From Fidelibacterota bacterium (GTDB taxonomy: Bacteria; Fidelibacterota; Fidelibacteria; Fidelibacterales; Fidelibacteraceae): DNA of 10,023 nt. The notes under the pieces are model-generated. The model made no database searches, was not told where the DNA came from, and saw only the letters and a list, made by a program, of their open reading frames with translations. Position 1 is the first letter of the stretch, and each line of letters begins with the position of its first letter. The position numbers were made by a program, and so were the translations under genes. Shown here in pieces: positions 6,681 to 10,023 of this stretch. The stretch lies in contig JAUVKP010000011.1 in the NCBI GenBank assembly GCA_030596185.1, positions 1 through 10,023 of the forward strand. The letters run 5' to 3'.

Positions 6681-6694
6681 TTCCCATTAGGGAA
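6681..6694 (+). other. Weak hairpin between winged-helix gene and nth
   Basis: TTCCC-ATTA-GGGAA makes a 5-bp stem starting 7 bases after the upstream stop codon. GAGCAAATTTTATC follows, with only a loose T stretch. It could be a weak terminator or an mRNA 3'-end stabiliser. Confidence 0.3.
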
Positions 6695-6715
6695 GAGCAA
6701 ATTTTATCATGCATT

Positions 6716-6721
6716 TATAAT
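6716..6721 (+). promoter_or_regulatory. Possible -10 box for nth
   Basis: A perfect TATAAT lies 21 bases before the ATG of nth, nearly the same distance as the TATAAT before the synthetase operon. No convincing -35 is seen (bases 6693-6698 read AAGAGC), so confidence is low. Confidence 0.25.
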
Positions 6722-6742
6722 CTTAGCTGTGTAAGTTAAGAC

Positions 6743-7447
6743 ATGGAAACACTTGCTCAAAAAAAATCTCGCGCCGGGTTGATCATTACCGAATTGAACA
6801 GTATGTACCCCGAGGTTCGCTGCGAATTGGAGCATGCAAATGCTTATCAGTTGCTTGTTGCCACCATTTTATCGGCACAGTGTACGGATAAGCGCGTAAA
6901 TATAGTGACGCCGACTCTTTTCGATCGTTATCCTATGGTAAATGATATGGCACAAGCCGATCGGGATGATGTGATCGGATACATTCGCTCAACCGGATTT
7001 TTTAACAATAAATCCACCAATATTCTTGCCTGCTGTAAAGATATCGTTGAGAGATTTAATGGAGAAGTCCCGGGAACTCTCGAAGAACTGATCTCTTTGT
7101 CCGGTGTGGGTCGAAAAACAGCGAATGTGGTCCTGAACCATATTTTCCACGTTCCTGCCATCGTGGTGGATACACATGTGGGACGAATTTCCCGCCATCT
7201 TGGTCTTACACAGGAAAAAGACCCGGCAAAAGTAGAATTCGCCTTAATGAAGATATTGCCCGAAGAAACTTGGATCCCATGGAACCATCAATTAATTAAA
7301 CATGGCCGCACTGTTTGCATCGCGCGCCGACCACAATGTGGACAATGTCAGTTACGGGCGCTGTGTCCCGGGTCCATACAACAATTGACAGTTGACCATC
7401 CTTCGCCAAGGCTTCGGGTCGGCAGGCAAAGGACAATTGAAAATTGA
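6743..7447 (+). CDS. nth: Endonuclease III (DNA glycosylase/AP lyase) with repeat-derived C-terminal tail
   Basis: Base-excision repair enzyme that removes oxidised pyrimidines and cleaves the abasic site. The helix-hairpin-helix LSGVGRKTANVV holds Lys125, and VDTHVGR holds Asp143. These match the catalytic Lys120 and Asp138 of E. coli Nth with the same 18-residue spacing. The iron-sulfur loop C-X6-C-X2-C-X5-C is complete (Cys192, 199, 202, 208). E. coli Nth is 211 residues; this one is 234. The extra length is a tail after ALCPG (about 211-234, SIQQLTVDHPSPRLRV...) encoded by an intergenic-type repeat, so it is probably a read-through of the original end and unlikely to matter for catalysis. 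The ATG at 6743 starts a normal-length N-terminus but has no clear ribosome binding site. The stop TGA overlaps the TTG start of the next gene. Confidence 0.95.
   Translation: METLAQKKSRAGLIITELNSMYPEVRCELEHANAYQLLVATILSAQCTDKRVNIVTPTLFDRYPMVNDMAQADRDDVIGYIRSTGFFNNKSTNILACCKDIVERFNGEVPGTLEELISLSGVGRKTANVVLNHIFHVPAIVVDTHVGRISRHLGLTQEKDPAKVEFALMKILPEETWIPWNHQLIKHGRTVCIARRPQCGQCQLRALCPGSIQQLTVDHPSPRLRVGRQRTIEN
7400..7427. repeat. Dispersed repeat CCTTCGCC...GGCAGGC inside the nth 3' end
   Basis: It shares its ends with the intergenic element at 6258-6296: CCTTCGCC (7400-7407), CTTCGGG, then GGCAGGC (7421-7427). It is flanked by ACAATTGACAGTTGACC and AAAGGACAATTGAAAATTG, both similar on the opposite strand to the CAATT-rich stretch at about 6350-6397. 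The element and its flanks are translated as the last 20 or so residues of Nth. Confidence 0.55.
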
Positions 7448-8328
7448 AAATCAAGATCTTTAGCTTTATCATATTATTATTATCTCTACTGTTTGCCACG
7501 CCCAATAAACAGCTCACTTTAGATAATGTTTATGTTTATTATGCGGAAAATGATGCAAAGATCGCGGAAGCCAGCGCAAAGATCGTGAATAAACAGCTAT
7601 TGCGTTTAAGCGAACAATATCATTTAGATGTAAGACCGCTACATATCTATATTGCCGATAATTCCGATACATACAAACAATATTCAGGATCTTCTTCTCC
7701 CGTTTGGAGTGTTGGACTTGCCTCTGATGACCGAATGTTGGTTAAAAGTCCCTCATTTAGCAGACAAACCATTCGAGATTTTCAGCAAACTTTGCTCCAC
7801 GAGACCGTTCATCTTGCCGTTGATGGCATACCGCTTCCGGTCTGGTTCAATGAAGGTTTGGCGCAATATGAAGCCGGGCAATTCTCTTTGCACAAACATG
7901 TTCTTGTAAGTCGGGCGTTCTGGGGACAACATCTGATGTCCTTTTATCAGATCGGGCATCTCATGCAGATGGAACAAGGAAAAGCCGAGATCGCCTATGC
8001 CCAAAGTGTGGCAATGATAGATTATCTGATCGACTATTTTGGGGTGGGACTTGTAAGCAAATGTCTGATCTATACTAAAGAATATCAGGATTTTGAGAAA
8101 GGTTTTAAAAATGCCTTCTTAATGGATACACAGACTTTCGAAAAGCACTGGCGTGAAAAAGCCAAAAGCCAATATCGTTTCTATATTTTGCTTAGTCAAA
8201 ATAATTTCTTCTGGGTGATCACACCCATATTGCTCATTTTAGGATTTATCCTGACTAAAACAAGACGTAGAAAACTCCTTAAAGAGTGGGAAAATGCCGA
8301 GCCCGACAGCGAAGATCCCGAAAATTGA
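7444..8328 (+). CDS. Membrane-anchored zinc metallopeptidase, peptidase MA-like
   Basis: A 294-residue gluzincin-type protein of the peptidase MA-like superfamily. Residues 1-19 (KIKIFSFIILLLSLLFA) are a signal peptide or N-terminal anchor. The active site is HETVH (119-123), giving two zinc ligands and the catalytic Glu120. PVWFNEGLAQYE follows, with Glu137 as probable third ligand, 13 residues after the second His. A C-terminal membrane helix (about 255-271) precedes KTRRRK, so the catalytic domain should face the periplasm with a short cytoplasmic tail rich in acidic residues. Start: a TGA at 7438-7440 closes the frame upstream and the first usable codon is TTG 7444, ten bases after AAAGGA (7428-7433), so TTG is well supported. 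It overlaps nth by 4 bases and is probably translationally coupled. Its substrate is unknown; a bacterial cell-surface protein processing role is inference only. Confidence 0.85.
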   Translation: MKIKIFSFIILLLSLLFATPNKQLTLDNVYVYYAENDAKIAEASAKIVNKQLLRLSEQYHLDVRPLHIYIADNSDTYKQYSGSSSPVWSVGLASDDRMLVKSPSFSRQTIRDFQQTLLHETVHLAVDGIPLPVWFNEGLAQYEAGQFSLHKHVLVSRAFWGQHLMSFYQIGHLMQMEQGKAEIAYAQSVAMIDYLIDYFGVGLVSKCLIYTKEYQDFEKGFKNAFLMDTQTFEKHWREKAKSQYRFYILLSQNNFFWVITPILLILGFILTKTRRRKLLKEWENAEPDSEDPEN

Positions 8329-8342
8329 TTTTCTGTTTTTTT
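8320..8342 (+). terminator. Possible weak terminator after the metallopeptidase
   Basis: GAAAA-TTGA-TTTTC (8320-8333) spans the stop codon, and seven T follow (8336-8342). The stem is almost all A-T, so termination would be partial at best. Confidence 0.25.
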
Positions 8343-8375
8343 ATTCTATTATTTCAAGCACTTTTATATTAGCTT

Positions 8376-8390
8376 AGCGGCAATTCCGCT
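8376..8390 (+). other. Small hairpin AGCGG-CAATT-CCGCT
   Basis: A 5-bp stem in the 85-base gap before the last gene; a further GCGGCAATA at 8396-8404 repeats its left arm and could compete for pairing. No T tract follows. Its role is unknown. The gap otherwise holds only T-rich sequence and a loose TATATT at 8365-8370. Confidence 0.25.
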
Positions 8391-8413
8391 ATTTGCGGCA
8401 ATAAGTAAAATAA

Positions 8414-10023
8414 ATGAAAGACCTTATGAATAATATTAAATATTTGATCCTACCCTTTTTGTTGATCTTCACCGTATACCTTCAAGCTGATGATATCAAC
8501 CTATACGGGAACTTAGTCAATGGTCGTGGAAACATAGAAAAATGTGCTAACTTAAGAATAAAATTATACGTCAATTCAAAAGCGAAGGCATTGACTTACA
8601 CCGATGAAAACGGTGCTTTTTCTTTTGTTTTTACCGGTATTGCGGATGCTAACACCGACAAACCCGGAGACTTTAGCCTGGATCAGAATTATCCCAATCC
8701 TTTCAATGATAAAACCGCACTTCCTTATAGCATTCATTCATCCGGATCGCTTAAGCTTGATGTTTATGATATTCGTGGCCATAGAGTACGCTCCATTGTT
8801 CAAGATTATCATTCGGTCGGCCAATACTCATCCTACTGGGACGGAAGAAATGAGATGGACCAACGTTGTTCTCAGGGAATCTACTTCTATGTCCTTGAAA
8901 TGAACGGACACACCGAGATCCGCAAAATGTCCTTAATGAACTCAGACTTTATTAGTACGCCTATGATCGTGAACGGCGCACCTTTACTCGCCAAACCCGC
9001 CGGCGAACAGATCGTGAAACTGGTTATTGAAGATGATGATATCGAAAATAAAACATTGTCCTACACTTATGCAAGCATCCCTGGCACACTGAATCTTGCT
9101 GATATCCCTATCCATGTTTACGCTCATCTTGCCGTAAAACCGGATTCATTATATGTCATGGAAGGAGGAGATGCTTTTGATACTTTGGACATTTACTTTG
9201 AGAAACCTTTCACCTTAGCCTCCAATGATCTTGAACTTAATTGGGAATTTACTCCCGATAGTACAGTCGCGATCCACTACAAAAAAGTCAATAAAAGTTC
9301 AATAACACTCAATATTAAAGAAGATGATGGGACCTTTATCCTGTCTTCAAAGATCAATTTCAATTTTGATCGACGCGCTTCGATCTGGCCGCACAAACTC
9401 CGTAGAGCCTATATTGATATTCCTTATTCACATGACATCAAGATCGAAAACAATCAAGGTAATGTCCAATTGGCTTTGAAAAATTCATTACCTACACCTT
9501 TCGCACTGAATAATAAAACCATTCAGGGAACCGCAACAGGGATATCTGAGACTATGCTGTATTTTGACCTGGTGGATGACAGGAATGTTACTATGGAAGA
9601 TTCGGCACTCCTAATCGTTTCTCGTCCCGAAGACCTTACATTCAATGACTATGTAGTTGACGTTCTGGAAGAATATCATCGCGATGGTCGCTATCCCTAT
9701 AGTTGGGTCAGCGGATATAGTGGTGTAACACGTGATCTATATTACAAAGATAGCAGGATCGCGAATGCTAACCCGGACAGTTCGCATAGTACTTATTGTT
9801 GTGGTTTAACCTTCGAGGTCTATTTTAGAAGCATTTCACGACTAAATCAGTATCTTGGACTCGGTGAGGATATCAACGGAATGACATCCACAAACTTCAG
9901 AAATTTTATTTCTATTTGGTTCGTTCAGAACACATTGGGCGATGGCCCCGGACTTGCACTAGAGACTTATGGATTAGGTGATAAAATAGCAGATATGAAA
10001 AATGTTCAAAAAGGTGATTTCGT
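8414..10023 (+). CDS. Secreted multidomain protein: FlgD-like/sorting domain plus probable NlpC/P60-like hydrolase (3' truncated)
   Basis: An open frame of at least 536 codons with no stop, cut by the window edge. Residues 1-25 form a signal peptide (hydrophobic YLILPFLLIFTVYL, probable cleavage after LQA). Residues 28-74 look like a carboxypeptidase-regulatory-like beta sandwich. Residues 85-176 are a FlgD-like/type IX-sorting-like domain: DFSLDQNYPNPFN (QNYPNPFN 91-98), LDVYDIRGHRVR, WDGRNE, SQGIYFYVLE, RKMSLMN. A long beta-rich stretch follows. About 341-403, with LPTPFALNNKTIQGTATG, resembles a putative Ig domain (He_PIG). From 404 on, YPYSWVSGYSGVTRDLYY (from 427), YCCGLTFEV (Cys462, Cys463) and the final KGDF (to 536) suggest an NlpC/P60-type cysteine hydrolase with Cys462 as candidate nucleophile; the expected His lies past the edge. 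The ATG at 8426 is an equally possible start, and neither has a clear ribosome binding site. Confidence 0.85.
   Translation, partial: MKDLMNNIKYLILPFLLIFTVYLQADDINLYGNLVNGRGNIEKCANLRIKLYVNSKAKALTYTDENGAFSFVFTGIADANTDKPGDFSLDQNYPNPFNDKTALPYSIHSSGSLKLDVYDIRGHRVRSIVQDYHSVGQYSSYWDGRNEMDQRCSQGIYFYVLEMNGHTEIRKMSLMNSDFISTPMIVNGAPLLAKPAGEQIVKLVIEDDDIENKTLSYTYASIPGTLNLADIPIHVYAHLAVKPDSLYVMEGGDAFDTLDIYFEKPFTLASNDLELNWEFTPDSTVAIHYKKVNKSSITLNIKEDDGTFILSSKINFNFDRRASIWPHKLRRAYIDIPYSHDIKIENNQGNVQLALKNSLPTPFALNNKTIQGTATGISETMLYFDLVDDRNVTMEDSALLIVSRPEDLTFNDYVVDVLEEYHRDGRYPYSWVSGYSGVTRDLYYKDSRIANANPDSSHSTYCCGLTFEVYFRSISRLNQYLGLGEDINGMTSTNFRNFISIWFVQNTLGDGPGLALETYGLGDKIADMKNVQKGDF

Noticed and set aside
8604..8903. 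A 99-codon + strand open frame.
   Set aside because: It is out of frame within the long secreted-protein gene, whose own frame has the signal peptide and a clear FlgD-like domain.
8414..10023. Firm assignment of a type IX secretion substrate.
   Set aside because: The sorting-like domain is internal and no secretion genes are in view. Many phyla use FlgD-like tails without a proven type IX system.

Overview
The window is moderately AT-rich bacterial DNA with every recognisable gene on the + strand. The FlgD-like 'QNYPNPFN' module in the last gene, the many short hairpin-forming intergenic repeats, and the tight gene packing suggest a bacterium of the Fibrobacterota-Chlorobiota-Bacteroidota (FCB) side of the tree. 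Candidatus Cloacimonadota is my best guess, but it is an inference from style and not from a marker gene.

Layout. Bases 1-751 hold no gene. They carry hairpins, a 20-bp perfect palindrome and a patch of decayed direct repeats, ending in a possible promoter just before the first gene. Bases 752-6248 are a three-gene operon of tandem, full-length AMP-forming long-chain acyl-CoA synthetases (604, 604 and 605 residues). All three have a near-identical leader (AATACACA...AGGAG), and the block is closed by a strong rho-independent terminator at 6315-6341. The middle copy appears to start at an ATC codon. A repeat-rich spacer (6249-6482) leads to a 63-residue winged-helix protein (6483-6674). Next come endonuclease III (nth, 6743-7447) and, overlapping it by 4 bases, a membrane-tethered zinc metallopeptidase of the peptidase MA type (7444-8328, TTG start). 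From 8414 to the right edge runs a large secreted multidomain protein. It has a signal peptide, a carboxypeptidase-regulatory-like fold, a FlgD/sorting-type domain, beta-rich Ig-like segments and the start of a probable NlpC/P60-like cysteine hydrolase domain. Its 3' end lies outside the window.

How the genes fit together. The three synthetases would activate free fatty acids (fatty acid + ATP + CoA to acyl-CoA + AMP + PPi) for lipid synthesis or degradation; no beta-oxidation or other lipid genes are visible. The nth-peptidase pair is translationally coupled but has no obvious shared function. The most unusual local feature is that a dispersed intergenic repeat has become the C-terminal tail of Nth and supplies the ribosome binding site and start of the next gene. 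I see no CRISPR array, tRNA, rRNA, transposase, phage gene or recognisable defence system, and no clear candidate for a wholly new multi-gene system.
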